A stretch of DNA of 64,000 nt from contig WNYE01000014.1 in assembly GCA_021396245.1 (NCBI GenBank), positions 62,001 through 126,000 of the forward strand, in the 5' to 3' direction. The notes under the pieces are model-generated. The model ran no database searches, had not been told where the DNA came from, and saw only the letters and a list, made by a program, of their open reading frames with translations. The DNA comes from Sporothrix humicola (Eukaryota; Ascomycota; Sordariomycetes; Ophiostomatales; Ophiostomataceae). A program made the translations under genes and the position numbers. Of the stretch, positions 30,383 through 41,017 are shown piece by piece (the stretch's first letter is position 1; each line of letters opens with the position of its first letter).

Positions 30383-31984
30383 ATGAATCGACACGATGTT
30401 GGTAGTGGCAGTGGCAGTGGGAGCGGTAGCGGCGAAAGCACCGCCGCTGATGTCAACAACAACGCGCGAAAACCAACTGTCGACAACGACAAAATCCCAG
30501 ACGATGCCGCCGCAAGAACCGAATCGTACGACATCCCACTCTCGTACGCCAATCTCAACGAGGCCGAGGGCCCGGCGCCCGCCGAAAACCCAGACGAGCT
30601 GCCCGTTGCCAGGCACCGCAGTCTCGAGGACTACCGCGAAGAGGATCAACGAAGAAGTGCCCAATTTACACGAACAAAAGTCAACGACCGCCGACGGTAC
30701 GGCACGGCCATTTCTCGGCCTCGGGTCGAGCTCTACACGGTCGCATACCTTGTCTTTTTTGCGCTGCTCGGCACACTGGCGCGTCTTGGCCTGTCATCTT
30801 TGACAACATACACGGGCGCACCAGTGACGTTTGGTGTCTTGTGGGCCAACTTTTCAGGCACGGCGGTGCTTGGATTTCTGGCCGAGCTGGCACCATTAAT
30901 CAACCGAGACCATGCAGCCGACGAACTGGAGGAGCAGCTACAACAGGACGTGGCAGAGCCAGAAAAGCAGCACGAACCAGAGGTGGAGCCGAACAACATG
31001 GAACTCAACCGTGACATGGCCGATGCCGACCCAGTTGATGAGGTGGAGGACGACCAGGCTGTCGACCATGCTGGCAACAATGCGCCAGCTGGTGCTGCAC
31101 CTGCACCTGCACCACCTTCAGAACAATCATTGGCACCATCTCCCGCCAAACGCCCAAAACCGATCCCGCTCTACATTGGCCTTGCCACCGGCTTCTGCGG
31201 CTCCTTCACGTCCTTTTCCACATTCATGCTCGAGGTCTTTGAAGCGCTGGCCAACGTTCTGCCGGCACCAAAGTACCACCCAGGTGATGCCTCCTCAACA
31301 GAGGAAGTGGCTGGCCGCGGTGTGGGCTTCGATTTCATGGCCCCCTTGGCCGTTTTGTTTCTGACCGTCGGCATGTGCCTGTCTGCCCTCAAACTTGGCG
31401 CCCACATTGCCATTTTCCTCAACCGAATGATCCTTCACAGGGCCGAGAAACGGTGGAAACGAACACACTCAACAGCCATTCTTCGCATCTTCGACAACGG
31501 CGTCGTTATCCTTGGGTTCGGTGCGTGGCTTGCTGCCATCCTCATCACCATCTTCCAGCCCGGCCCGGCGAAGAGCCACCACTGGCGCACAGACGTGCTC
31601 TTTGCGCTCGTGTTTGCCCCGGTTGGATGCTTGCTGCGGTTCTACTTGAGTCTCAAGCTCAACGGCATATTCGCCACGTTCCCTCTGGGTACGTTTACCG
31701 TCAACATTTTGGGCACGGCCATCCTCGCCATGGCCTGGGACTTGCAGCACGCATCAGCTGTTGCAGCTACTAGTCTCGTCGGTTGTCAGGTCCTGCAGGG
31801 CATCATGGACGGTTTCTGCGGCTGCCTGACGACGGTCAGCACGTGGATGGCCGAGCTGTCGGGTCTTAAGCGGCGGCACTCGTACTTTTACGGCGGTGTC
31901 AGCATGGCCACGGGCCTTGTGTTGCTGGTGCTGGTTGTCGGCACGCCCAAGTGGACCATGGGCTGGCAGGAGCCTGTATGTTAG
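30383..31984 (+). CDS. FEX: Fluoride exporter, double CrcB domain (FEX type)
   Basis: Single exon, 533 residues. Two CrcB/Fluc-like halves are fused in one chain, as in eukaryotic FEX proteins. Half one (about 113-330) has ARLGLSSLT, ANFSGTAVLGFLAEL and GFCGSFTSFSTFMLEVFE. Half two (about 400-530) has APVGCLLRFYLSLKLN, FTVNILGTAILA and DGFCGCLTTVSTWMAEL. The GxxGSFTSFSTF and GxxTTVSTW segments correspond to the conserved Phe-box and sodium-site region of Fluc channels; half two lacks the full Phe pair. The protein should export fluoride across the plasma membrane. The N-terminal 110 residues are cytosolic and polar. A long acidic Pro/Ala/Gln loop (about 180-255) inside half one looks specific to this lineage. 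Confidence 0.9.
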   Translation: MNRHDVGSGSGSGSGSGESTAADVNNNARKPTVDNDKIPDDAAARTESYDIPLSYANLNEAEGPAPAENPDELPVARHRSLEDYREEDQRRSAQFTRTKVNDRRRYGTAISRPRVELYTVAYLVFFALLGTLARLGLSSLTTYTGAPVTFGVLWANFSGTAVLGFLAELAPLINRDHAADELEEQLQQDVAEPEKQHEPEVEPNNMELNRDMADADPVDEVEDDQAVDHAGNNAPAGAAPAPAPPSEQSLAPSPAKRPKPIPLYIGLATGFCGSFTSFSTFMLEVFEALANVLPAPKYHPGDASSTEEVAGRGVGFDFMAPLAVLFLTVGMCLSALKLGAHIAIFLNRMILHRAEKRWKRTHSTAILRIFDNGVVILGFGAWLAAILITIFQPGPAKSHHWRTDVLFALVFAPVGCLLRFYLSLKLNGIFATFPLGTFTVNILGTAILAMAWDLQHASAVAATSLVGCQVLQGIMDGFCGCLTTVSTWMAELSGLKRRHSYFYGGVSMATGLVLLVLVVGTPKWTMGWQEPVC

Positions 31985-32166
31985 GAGGCACGAAGTGTAA
32001 GATGAGTACATACTCTGATACTGTACATAGACATAGACTAGAGATGCATCACAAGATGAATCATTCTGGACCCAACGCCGTTTGGGATCAATACAAATTT
32101 CCTTCTATTATTCTATTCGATTTTGTATTCAATATTGTGCTTTTCTAGTCATTAAGTGTGTCCATG

Positions 32167-33147
32167 CTACTTGCTAGTAGCCACCGTCTCTTTGTAGTCC
32201 CGGACCGAGTCGACAAACGACGTGTCCTGCTTCATGCCCAGCGACAGCGCCAGGCTGTTGTTGAAATCGTCGGCCCACGAGTACAGCGTCGACTGGAGCT
32301 CGGGCACGTCGCGCTCCTCCACCAGTGCCAGCGCCTCGGCACCGCCCTCAGCCTCGAGCGCGTCCAGCATCTGTTGCACGGTCACAGCGAAACCGGGCAT
32401 GTTGACGGCTCGGCGGTGCAGTGGAAGCGCTTCTCTCTTCAACGTCAGGGCAACCTTGAGGTTGTGCACCAGCGTCTTGGGCGAGCTCATCCAGTGTCTC
32501 CACGCCCGGTCTTTCAGGGGGATGACGCAGGGCTTGCCGGCCAGCGGCTCGCGGATGACACCCGACAGGAAACTGGAGATGGCGGCGCTCGGTGCACCGG
32601 GCCGCACAGAGATTGTCGGGAACCGCAGCGCAAAGCCATTGATCAGGCCTCTCCGGGTGTAGTCGTTGATGATGGTCTCGCAGATGATCTTTTGGCAGCC
32701 GTACGACATTTCCGGTGCAGGGATGTCGTCTTCTGTCACGCCGTGCTTGGGGACAGGGCGGCCGTAAACGGCCTCACTCGATGCATACAGGACACGCACG
32801 CCGGGGCATGTGGCAATCAGCTGGTCCAGCACGGCCCGTGTGGCGTCGACATTGATGCGGTACCCGAGCGCCAAGTCGGCCTCGGCGCCGGAGGACATGA
32901 TGCCGTGCAGCAAAATGACGGAATCGATGTTTTCTCCATCCTTGGTGGCGACCAACGACGCCACAATATCGGGTTGGGACAGGTCGGCCTTGACGCAGCG
33001 GGCGCGCTCCGGGAATTTTGTGCCGGCCGGGACGGATGGCTGGATAATGTCTGTGAGGAGGATCTCGGTGTACTTGTCGTCGTCTAACAAGGCCTTGGCA
33101 GTGATTTGGCCAATGAAGCCGGCCGCACCAGTAATAAGGACTCTCAT
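32167..33147 (-). CDS. DenD-like NAD-dependent sugar-acid dehydrogenase
   Basis: Single exon, 326 residues. Extended SDR/epimerase fold: G7AAGFIG13 for NAD binding, D33 at the end of strand 2 (favouring NAD), LHGIMSSGAEADLALGYRINVDATR, ASSEAVYG with a catalytic Ser (about 123), and Y149-x3-K153. RFPTISVRPGAPSAAISSFLSGVIREPLAG closely fits the D-erythronate dehydrogenase (DenD) type, which oxidises C4 sugar acids at C2; related members act on uronates. It is divergent from the dioxygenase gene and first in the run of six metabolic genes. No targeting signal is seen, so it is probably cytosolic. The precise substrate is inferred only from family resemblance. Confidence 0.8.
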   Translation of the reverse strand: MRVLITGAAGFIGQITAKALLDDDKYTEILLTDIIQPSVPAGTKFPERARCVKADLSQPDIVASLVATKDGENIDSVILLHGIMSSGAEADLALGYRINVDATRAVLDQLIATCPGVRVLYASSEAVYGRPVPKHGVTEDDIPAPEMSYGCQKIICETIINDYTRRGLINGFALRFPTISVRPGAPSAAISSFLSGVIREPLAGKPCVIPLKDRAWRHWMSSPKTLVHNLKVALTLKREALPLHRRAVNMPGFAVTVQQMLDALEAEGGAEALALVEERDVPELQSTLYSWADDFNNSLALSLGMKQDTSFVDSVRDYKETVATSK

Positions 33148-34102
33148 GGTGGTTGTTGTCTGTGGAAATGTATTTGAAGAAAGTGTGGACGTGTGGTGAT
33201 GCTCGAGTGAAGTCTGTGTAGATTGTGTACTTTGATTGGCTGTGTCAACTGTTCAAGTGCTTATTCTTTTGTCTGCGTTTTGCGTCACTGTATTGATTTA
33301 CTCCAACAGATCTCATTCTTTTTCTTTTCTTTCCCATTCACATGCCCCCTCATTTGGTTACATATTCTTTTTGTCTGTCTCCTCTTGTCTCCTCTTCCCC
33401 TCTTGTCCCATACTTTTCTATTTCCTTGACGTCTTGTCCCGCTTCGCTAAGACGGCTGTGGGCATCCGTTGACGGAGCCGGCATGGAGTCGACTTGGAGT
33501 CGGTTGATGTTAGTGTTGCTAGCGCCGGTGCATCTTTGTCTGAAAACAAAACACAAATGACCAGACAGAAACTGCCAACGGTGAGAACTAACTGGCGGTG
33601 CAATGACACTCCGCCTCCACACCCTCCACTCCACACTTTTCCACGCATTTCCCACACTTTTTTTCTCGGGCTACAACAACTTCGCATAGTTTGCCCTCCG
33701 CATGATCTCGTGTGGTATGTTTCTTTCTCGATTCTGGGACGTTCTCTCCGGTCTCTTACGTTTTGATTGATCTCACAGTTACCAGTTTGCTTTCACTTTG
33801 TTGTTTCCTGTTCTATTTTCGCCTCTTTGCATCACCCAAGACACCGGATCATCGGCCAGAGAAGACGCTCAACTACAACAGGATATATAAACGCAGAAGC
33901 GGCAGAAAGAAATGTAGACGCGGGTTTCTATAAGGAGACTAGATCAGAGCCTCGGTTCTACAGCAGCCTTTTTTGTTATCCTTTTCTTTTATTCTTTTAT
34001 TGTTTATTCCATTTCATTGTCCTATTCACGCAGCCCTCCGGCCCTCTCAAGATCTGATAAGGCAATACCACATACCATCGCATCATCACTTCATCTATCA
34101 AC
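33148..34102. promoter_or_regulatory. Divergent promoter between DenD-like and dioxygenase genes
   Basis: 955 bp shared by two divergent genes. It contains GTCGGTTGA at 33499-33507, several CGG-containing sites (33477, 33526, 33845, 33857) suitable for a zinc-cluster protein, GGATATATAAAC near 33881 as a likely TATA element for the plus-strand gene, and C/T-rich leaders. No gene is seen inside. Confidence 0.6.
33499..33507 (+). promoter_or_regulatory. Candidate cluster motif GTCGGTTGA, copy 1
   Basis: The same 9-mer is found in two other cluster intergenic regions. It lies 352 bp from the DenD-like start and about 600 bp from the dioxygenase start. Confidence 0.35.
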
Positions 34103-35169
34103 ATGCCTTCTGCCACCACAAACCCTGCCTCCGTCAAGGAGATTAGCAGCTTCAAGTGAGTACTCTGCATTCACTAATAAATCTAACGCACACACATCAT
34201 ATCAACATCTACTAACCCTCCTTCTCCAGAATCCAGAACCCTGGCGGCGACTGGCGCGATGAGCTCGAGAAGAAGGGCTACACGGTCGTCCGCGGCGTCT
34301 TGACGCCTGAGCGTGCTAAATACTACCAGGACGAGGCTTTCAAGTGGCTGCAGTCGTTCGACCCCAACTTCGACCCCAAGGACCCTTCAACGTGGTCCGA
34401 GGAGCGGCTGCCCCTCCAGACCGACAAGAACACCTACGAGCACTACAGCGTCATCCACGAGAAGTTTATGTGGGAGGCCCGCCAGGAGCCCAAGCTGATT
34501 GAGGCGTTTGCCCAGCTCTGGGGCACCGACGAGCTGCTGGTCTCGTTTGACTCGCTCAACGTCACGCTGCCCAACTTTAAGAAGCCCCGCGCGCCCTGGC
34601 CGCACGTCGACCAGGCCCCTCGCAAGCGAGGCCTGCACTGCATCCAGGGCATTCTGAACCTGAGCCATGCCGGCCCCAACGATGGCTCGCTGTGCGTCAT
34701 GGACGGCTCGGCCGTGCTTGTCGAGAAATTCTTTGACGAGAAGACCGACCCGGCCGACTGGGAGATGCGCGACAACCGCTACTTTGACGACAAGGACATG
34801 GCCTGGTTCACCGAAAAGGGCGTGCGCCAGGTCCGCGTCGAGGCCGAGCCGGGCGACCTGATTCTGTGGGACTCGCGGTGCATCCACTGGGGCGGCGAGC
34901 CGACTGCCGCCAGCAACACGATCCGCACCGTCATCTATGCCGCCTACGCACCCGCCTCGCTCGCCACGCCCGAGGCCATTGAGGAGAAGCAGCGCGTCTT
35001 TGCGGCACACGGCGGCACCACCCACTGGCCGCACACAAACATTAAGCTGCGCGACCTGGCGGCGCGGTTGCCCGACGGCACGCCCGACCCGCGGCACCGG
35101 ACGGAGCCTCTTCAGAAAGCCGAGCCGACGGACCAGCTGTTGAAGCTGGCTGGTGTCAAGGCCTATTAG
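34103..35169 (+). CDS. PhyH-type Fe(II)/2-oxoglutarate dioxygenase
   Basis: Exons 34103-34155 and 34230-35169 give 330 residues; the 74-bp intron has donor GTGAGT, branch CTAAC and acceptor CCAG. The double-stranded beta-helix ligands are present: H143-x-D145 in WPHVDQ, distal H237 in SRCIHWGG, and R250 (NTIRTVIYAAYAP) for the 2-oxoglutarate carboxylate. LHCIQGILNLSHAGPNDGSLCVMDGSA fits the middle of the family. It probably hydroxylates a small molecule in the cytosol; the C-terminus lacks a peroxisomal SKL-type signal. Its position in a sugar-metabolism run suggests it acts on the cluster's substrate or removes a modification from it, but this is inference. All catalytic residues are intact. 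Confidence 0.85.
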
Positions 35170-35805
35170 GAGACATCCTTTGAGAAGAGACCTCTTAAAC
35201 GGTCTCGACAATCAGTGGCTATCTGAGTCTTGAGGCGAAAGACCGCGAGGTGCAAGCCCAAACCGATGTATGAGTAATGAAAATGAATGTTTAGTAAATA
35301 GTTTGCCCAAGAATGTCAATATACAGAATGCTTCCCTTTGCGTCCTTGTTTGTTTGAATTTTAATTGTTTCGTCATCTTGAAGCATCGTATCATGGCCTT
35401 CTGAAAGTCGGTGTGGCACACCACTGTAACGGAGCACTGGGCAGTGGTAAAGTGCGGAGACAGTGGCACCCGTGGGCTTGGACTCGGGTGTTGGACTCGG
35501 CTGTGTTCTCCCCTCGTGGGACTTGGCTGGGCGTTTACGCTATCCGTATCTTCCGTTAATCCGCTATTATCCACTGTAATCCACTGTCATGCTCCGTAAG
35601 GTCACTGTCGTGCAGCACATGTGATGCCCTGTAATCGTGAAAGAATTGTCTTTTTTCTGTATTTCTCCTCATTCCCCAGCTTTCCCCGCGTGATCCATCT
35701 CAGAGGCTCACACTCACGAATTTCAAAACGATTGACGTTTTCAATGTATTCTTTACACATTGGTTCTCAATTGTTGATTCATTTCATTTCAATCCACCCT
35801 CGTCA
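35170..35805. other. Intergenic, no supported gene
   Basis: 3' end of the dioxygenase gene and promoter of the following regulator. A run of short CCACTGTAATCC-type repeats lies near 35565-35590. No GTCGGTTGA motif was noticed here. Confidence 0.5.
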
Positions 35806-38179
35806 ATGCCCGCCATGAGCGACGCCGGCGAGTCGGAAACGGGCGACGGCGTGCGTCGGTCGCTGCGAAAGCAGACGCGGCTGATGTCAAAAACGTGAGT
35901 TGGTTAAGCCTTCGTTTATTTTTCTTGACATTCTCTTCATTCTTACTTACACTCACACCCAGATGTGAAACGTGCAAAGCAAAAAAGTCAAGATGTGACA
36001 GTTCACGGCCAGCCTGCGACACATGTCGACGAAAAGGTAAACCTCTTTCTCACTCTCCTTTCGAGTCCCTTCTAACATCTCAGGCATCGCTTGTGTTTAC
36101 AAGGAGAGAGGCCAGCCCGGTCTGCGCCCTGGATATGGCCGTGCCGTCGAAGGGCGACTCTCAGTCCTGGAAGAGAACATGGAGAAGATGGCCCAGTCGA
36201 TCCAGGACGTTCTGAGGCATGTCCAGAACGGGCAGTCGCAAAACGGGCAACCTCGATCGGTCATCAGTCCCATCGCGCCTTCCACGCACAGCGCCGATGC
36301 TCAACAACTTGCCCAACAACTCGGCCAAACGCCCACACAGATGCCATCCATGCCAGTGCCCCCTTTTTCTTCTCTACAACATCCACCTCCCTCATCACAA
36401 CATCCTCTTCCCATGCTTACCCCAGCCCTCGATCCAACACTACCGCCACGGGCCGTCCTCGACGAGCTCGTCGACCTATTCTTCACACATGTCTATTCAT
36501 GGGCACCACTCTTTCACCGACCGACATTCCAGGCCACAATGCTGAACCCGGAACGCCAACTCCTTCTCCACGGTATCGTCATTTTGGGGTTCCGGTTCTG
36601 GACACGAGACGAAGAAGGCGGTGCATGGCCGTCTGCGGCTGCCCGTGAACAATATGTCAAGGTATCTCGCGACCGACTACTGATAGAAACGGTCAACTCG
36701 GCATCTCTTGTGGCGTACCAAGCCCTGGCTCTATTGGCAGTCGATGCCATTGGCGACGGTCCTGGCCCAAGAACATGGAATATCATGGCCATGCTCGTGG
36801 CTAGTGCACGGCAGCTACACCTGGACCACAACCCGTCGCCAATGACAAACGGTATGGGCACAGCAAGTGGTGGCGGCGTTCGTGCAACATCTCCATCATC
36901 ACCTCTTGTCACAAATGATGACACGGAAGAAAACACAACCACCACAACAAACTTCTTGGGCTTGGCACAATCACCTTCGTCATCCTCGTCTGCCATTGAG
37001 GCAGAAGAGAAGCGCCGCCTATTTTGGACCATCTACAGCCTCGACCGCTTCTCGAGCGTGTCTCTCGGCCAGCCGTGTGCCATTGACCGCCGTCGTGTCC
37101 GTCTCCAGTATCCAGCCCGCGATGATGCGTGGGGCCAGAGTGTGCCGCTCGAGTGGTTTGGCGGGAAACGGAGTAGTCCTGGAGAGAGTCCTTTCGGCAC
37201 TTCTCTGACACAACCCTCCCTCTGGCAATGCTTTGTCGATATTTTGTCGTTGGTCGACCAGTCCAACCAGCTCCTCGTCCAGCCCACCAACTTGTCGCTG
37301 CCAGCCCAGTGCCAAGAGTGGCAAAGTAAGTTCCGGCGCATCGACATTCTGAGCCGGACTTGGCGAGAGAACCTGCCGCCAGAAGTAAGGACACCGCCGT
37401 CACCCTCGTCACCCTCGACCGTCCCCTTTGAACCGATGTGGTATCTGGTGCACGCCACGTTTGCCCTGATCCACATTCGGATGTACACTGTGGCCTCGTT
37501 CCCGGCAACGGCCTCGCCCTATATGCGGCCCTCGGCATCGGCACGTGCTCAACTACGCCAGGCCGTCGACCAGGTTGTCGGCTTGGCATCTGGATTGCAG
37601 CCTGAACAAGTTGGCCAGCTTGGACCTTTGTTTGCCTTTGTCGTCTGGGTCGCCTCTCGAAGCTTGATTATCCTGTGGACAACTGGCCACACCGCCGATG
37701 GTATCAACGATACGACGACAACAACGCCCTTTTCACCACCTCCTCACTTGACAACACTACTTGCCGTCCTCCACCAGTCCGCCCAATACTGGCCCTGTTC
37801 GCAGGGCTATGTCGAAATCCTACAGTTGATCCTCGATACCAAGAACAATCCAGGTGGAGCCACTGGCCTAGCTATATTCAATGATACAAGGCGCACAGCC
37901 TATGGTCTGCGTCGCCGCCTCGGTTCACTGGCCAGCCACCGTGGCCAGAACATGCGGGGTGGGGGCATCATCATGGATCGTGGCGGTGGCCAAGGCGGCG
38001 ACCGTGCCGGGCTTGACTTTAGCCGCGATCATGATCTCTTTGCGACAGCCACCGACGACTTTTTCGACGGTGTGTTCGCCGGTCTGATTGAGATTCCGCC
38101 CGCCGGCACGCCGCAACAGATGGGTTTCGGCTTTGGCTTTGTTAATCCCTCTCCAGATTTTGACAGAGATTGGTTATGA
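35806..38179 (+). CDS. Zn2Cys6 transcription factor, probable local regulator
   Basis: Exons 35806-35894, 35963-36036 and 36084-38179 give 752 residues; introns are 68 and 47 bp with GTGAGT/GTAAAC donors and CCCAG/TCAG acceptors. The binuclear cluster is complete across both introns: C31-x2-C34-x6-C41-x6-C48-x2-C51-x6-C58. A linker and short coiled coil follow (GRLSVLEENMEKMAQSIQDVLRHV). The fungal-specific TF domain starts near 175 (LDELVDLFFTHVYSWAPLFHRPTF) and includes RRLFWTIYSLDRFSSVSLGQPCAIDRRRV. Gln/Pro-rich and Ser/Thr-rich insertions look like activation or spacer regions. Its place among six sugar-metabolism genes makes it the likely cluster activator. It should bind paired CGG half-sites. 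Confidence 0.88.
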
Positions 38180-38302
38180 TGAGCGAGTGCTGTATTATAT
38201 TGGAGCCAATTGGCGCATTTTGGATATTTTTCTTGTATATTTGGCCATGTCTATATCTATGTACATTTATTTTGATTTATACGCTACACATCATCATGTC
38301 GT

Positions 38303-39368
38303 CTACTCCAGATTCTTTTGCTCTGGCACGGTCGTCACCAGTTTGCCTGTTGTCAGTGCCGCCCGCACATTGCTAATCGCCAGCTCCTCCATCTTTGTCT
38401 TTGTCTCGACCGTTGAAGTGCCCATGTGCGGCAGCAGACAAACTCTCGGGTTCGCCACCAGCTCGGGGTGGATGTTGGGCTCGCTCTGGTACACGTCCAG
38501 ACCCACCGATGAGACAATCCCCTTTGCCAGAGCATCGACAAGGGCCGACTCATCCAGCACACCACCGCGCGCCGTGTTGACAATCACAATGCCCTTCTTC
38601 ATCTTGCTAAACGCGTCTGTCGAGATGATGTTGCGCGTCCCTGCATTCAGCGGCAGGTTCAAGCTCAACACATCACTCTTCGCCAGCAGCTCGTCAAAGC
38701 TCACATACTCAGCACCCGCCGCCTCTTCTGCCGACAGCGGTGTCCGGTTGTGGTAGATCACCTTGGACATGCCAAACACAGCCATTTTGCGCTGCAAGCA
38801 CCGGCCAATACCACCGAGACCCAGAATGCCCAGCACCTTGCCCTCGGGGTCGTGGCCCAGTGGCTCAGGCGGAAGCAGACCCGTCCACGTTCCTTTCCGG
38901 ATCGCCATGATGCCATTGTTGAACTCGCGCAGTGCCGCCAAGATCAGAAACACGGCCGTGTCTGCAGTCGCTTCGTCCACCACGCGCGGGCAGTTGGACA
39001 CCCGTATGTTGCGTTTTGTGCAGGCCGCCACATCTATGTTGTCGTATCCGGCGCCGTTGTGTGCCAGGAAGCGGACGCTTGCAGGCAGAGCGTTGATCAA
39101 CTCCTCGTCAAACTTGCCCGTCGTGGATGTGGCATGCGGTGCGCGGTCGAAAATGGCCACGACGCCGTCGAGGGCGCCACTGCGGCATTCGGCCAAGAGT
39201 TCGGTGCGGTTGGTTGCTTTCGTCGTCACCAGGTCGGCAAACTCGGAGAGTGCTTGCCATGAAGCGGTGGCACTGCCATCAGATTAGAGGAGGAAACATA
39301 TCATCTCCATGGGGCCTAACTTACTGGTCAATGCGCCCCAGAAGGAGGGCCTTAGGTCTTGTCGTCAT
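38303..39368 (-). CDS. D-2-hydroxyacid dehydrogenase (glyoxylate/hydroxypyruvate reductase type)
   Basis: Exons 39325-39368 and 38303-39272 on the minus strand give 337 residues; the 52-bp intron (GTAAGT...GGCAG) was chosen because it joins MTTRPKALLLGRIDH to ATASWQALSEFADLV in frame. NAD(P)-binding motif G166LGGIG171; catalytic R250 (NTARGG), E279 (YQSEP) and H297 (PHMGTST) are all present, as is the substrate-loop NGAGYDNIDV (87-96). These enzymes reduce short 2-oxo acids such as glyoxylate, hydroxypyruvate or tartronate semialdehyde. It is convergent with the zinc-cluster regulator, with 123 bp between the stops. In the cluster it could reduce the small oxo product of the aldolase (inference). 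Confidence 0.87.
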
Positions 39369-40054
39369 GGTGTCTGTTTGTGTGTGCGTTTGGGAGAGAT
39401 GAACCAATTCGGCAATATTCTTTGTCAACGCGACGCGTCTACCGAGATGCCGTACACGAACAGTTATAATAGACACATGACTCGGATTTCATGATATGGA
39501 GCTCGGACTCGACTCAACCGACGTCAACATCCGGTCAATTTCCTTGTCTTTTTCCTCGACCCTTCTCCATCTCCATGTCATCCCCGTGGCACACCCCGCA
39601 TCAAACCCCAGCGGTGTAAAAATGCACCGGTTTGTTTCCTCTTGTTGTCTCGGGGTAGGGTCCACAACACGGTCCACTGCACTAACACCCCTTTTACCTG
39701 ACTGGGAAAGCCCGATCCCACCTCCACCTCACTAAAACGCACTCACGAGACCGCTGCGCTCCATCATTGCGCCGGATTTCTGTTAGCCAAGGCCGTGTAG
39801 GCTTGACAGCAAATGGCCAAAAAACGACCAACAAACCCAGGCATAACGGATGTCAGCGGTTGCGGAGAAGATAACCTTGAATCGATCAAAAGAAGTAAAA
39901 CAAGCGTACGCAAGTAAGTGCACAAAATTAACTAAAACTAATGCCTGTCAAATGTGAAAATGCGTGAAAATACACGTTGTTCTATTGGGTCTATGTTTCA
40001 CTAATATCATCCACCTTGACGAAAGGGGTTTATCTCCACCCACTCCCCTCATAG
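39369..40054. promoter_or_regulatory. Promoter of the hydroxyacid dehydrogenase and 3' end of the aldolase
   Basis: No gene is seen. The part near the dehydrogenase holds TCAACCGAC (reverse of GTCGGTTGA) at 39514-39522, 146 bp from the start codon, and TTATAATAGACAC near 39462 as a TATA-like element. Confidence 0.5.
39514..39522 (-). promoter_or_regulatory. Candidate cluster motif GTCGGTTGA, copy 2
   Basis: On the same strand as the hydroxyacid dehydrogenase gene. Directly followed on that strand by GAGTC and preceded by GTTGAC, so two GTTGA half-elements lie close together. Confidence 0.35.
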
Positions 40055-41017
40055 TTATGCTGCTGCCGCCTTCCCCACGTCGCCCGCCTTCCCCGTTGAC
40101 ATGAGGTAGTCCATGTGGTACTCGACCACGTCCTGCATCGCCTTGGTTTGCTTCTCCACCAGCGCCGTCAGCGAGATCTTGCCGCTGTACTTGCTCTGCA
40201 CCTCAGTCCATGCCGCCGCCACGGGGCCGTTGATGTTGGCCTTGGCCATGCCGTGCTTGATGCACTTGCGCAGAAGCTCCTCCTGGAAGTAGTACTCGTG
40301 CGCGCCGTGCAGCACAAGCCGCACGCGGTCGCCGACCTTTTCGCGCACGCTGTCCAGCAGATCGAAGCGCAGCTGCGGGCCCTTGGGGCCGTAGACGCCA
40401 TGCACGTTGCCAAAGGCGGGCGCCAGCCAGTCGATGCCGCACGCCACAAAGTCCTCGGCCTCCTCGGGGTCCGTCAGAATCTCCTCCATGTCGCCCGTGT
40501 CCTCGATGCCGTCCTCGACGCCGTTGATGCGGCCGGGTTCGGCCTCGGTGATAATGCCCCGCGCGTTGCAGTACTCGACCAGCTCGCGCGTCAGCTTGAG
40601 GTTCTCTTCCTTCTCGTAGTGCGACATGTCCAGCATGATGCCGTCAAAGCCGCCCAGGTCGGCCGCCCGGCGCACAATCTCGGGCGTCTGCGCGTGGTCC
40701 ATGTGCACGCCAATGGGCACCGAGGCCTTGTCGGCAGCCTCAGCGGCAGCGTGCAGCAGCAAGCCGTCGGCGTACTCAATGGCCCAGGGGAAGAGCTGGA
40801 TGAGTGCCGGGGATTGCTTGGCCTCGGCGGCGCGGACAGTTGCGATCACGGCCTCGAGCGTGTAGCAGCAGACAGCGGGGATGGCATAGCCACCGGCAGC
40901 GGCGGCGTCGACGATCTTGCGGGCGCGGTTGTTCTTGAGCTTGTCGGCCATGGCGGCAGCGTAGTTGCCGTTGGTGCCGTTGGTGCCGTTGACACCGTTT
41001 GTTCCGTTTGCCGTCAT
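40055..41017 (-). CDS. Class II aldolase of the fructose-bisphosphate/tagatose type
   Basis: Single exon, 320 residues. The frame runs 220 bp further upstream but only from a TTG, so the ATG at 41017 was chosen. The N-terminus is an Asn-Gly-Thr repeat (NGTNGVNGTNGTNG), then the TIM barrel. Metal-site residues are present: H105-x-D107-H108 (VHMDHAQ), H206 (GNVHGVYG) and H237 (VLHGAHEYY); normal family members have LHGGSG at the last position, so GAH is a deviation in the phosphate-binding loop. AKANINGPV replaces the usual AKVNVNTEL. The changes suggest a substrate other than fructose bisphosphate. It would perform the carbon-carbon cleavage step of the cluster pathway. It is divergent from the sugar transporter. 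Confidence 0.84.
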   Translation of the reverse strand: MTANGTNGVNGTNGTNGNYAAAMADKLKNNRARKIVDAAAAGGYAIPAVCCYTLEAVIATVRAAEAKQSPALIQLFPWAIEYADGLLLHAAAEAADKASVPIGVHMDHAQTPEIVRRAADLGGFDGIMLDMSHYEKEENLKLTRELVEYCNARGIITEAEPGRINGVEDGIEDTGDMEEILTDPEEAEDFVACGIDWLAPAFGNVHGVYGPKGPQLRFDLLDSVREKVGDRVRLVLHGAHEYYFQEELLRKCIKHGMAKANINGPVAAAWTEVQSKYSGKISLTALVEKQTKAMQDVVEYHMDYLMSTGKAGDVGKAAAA

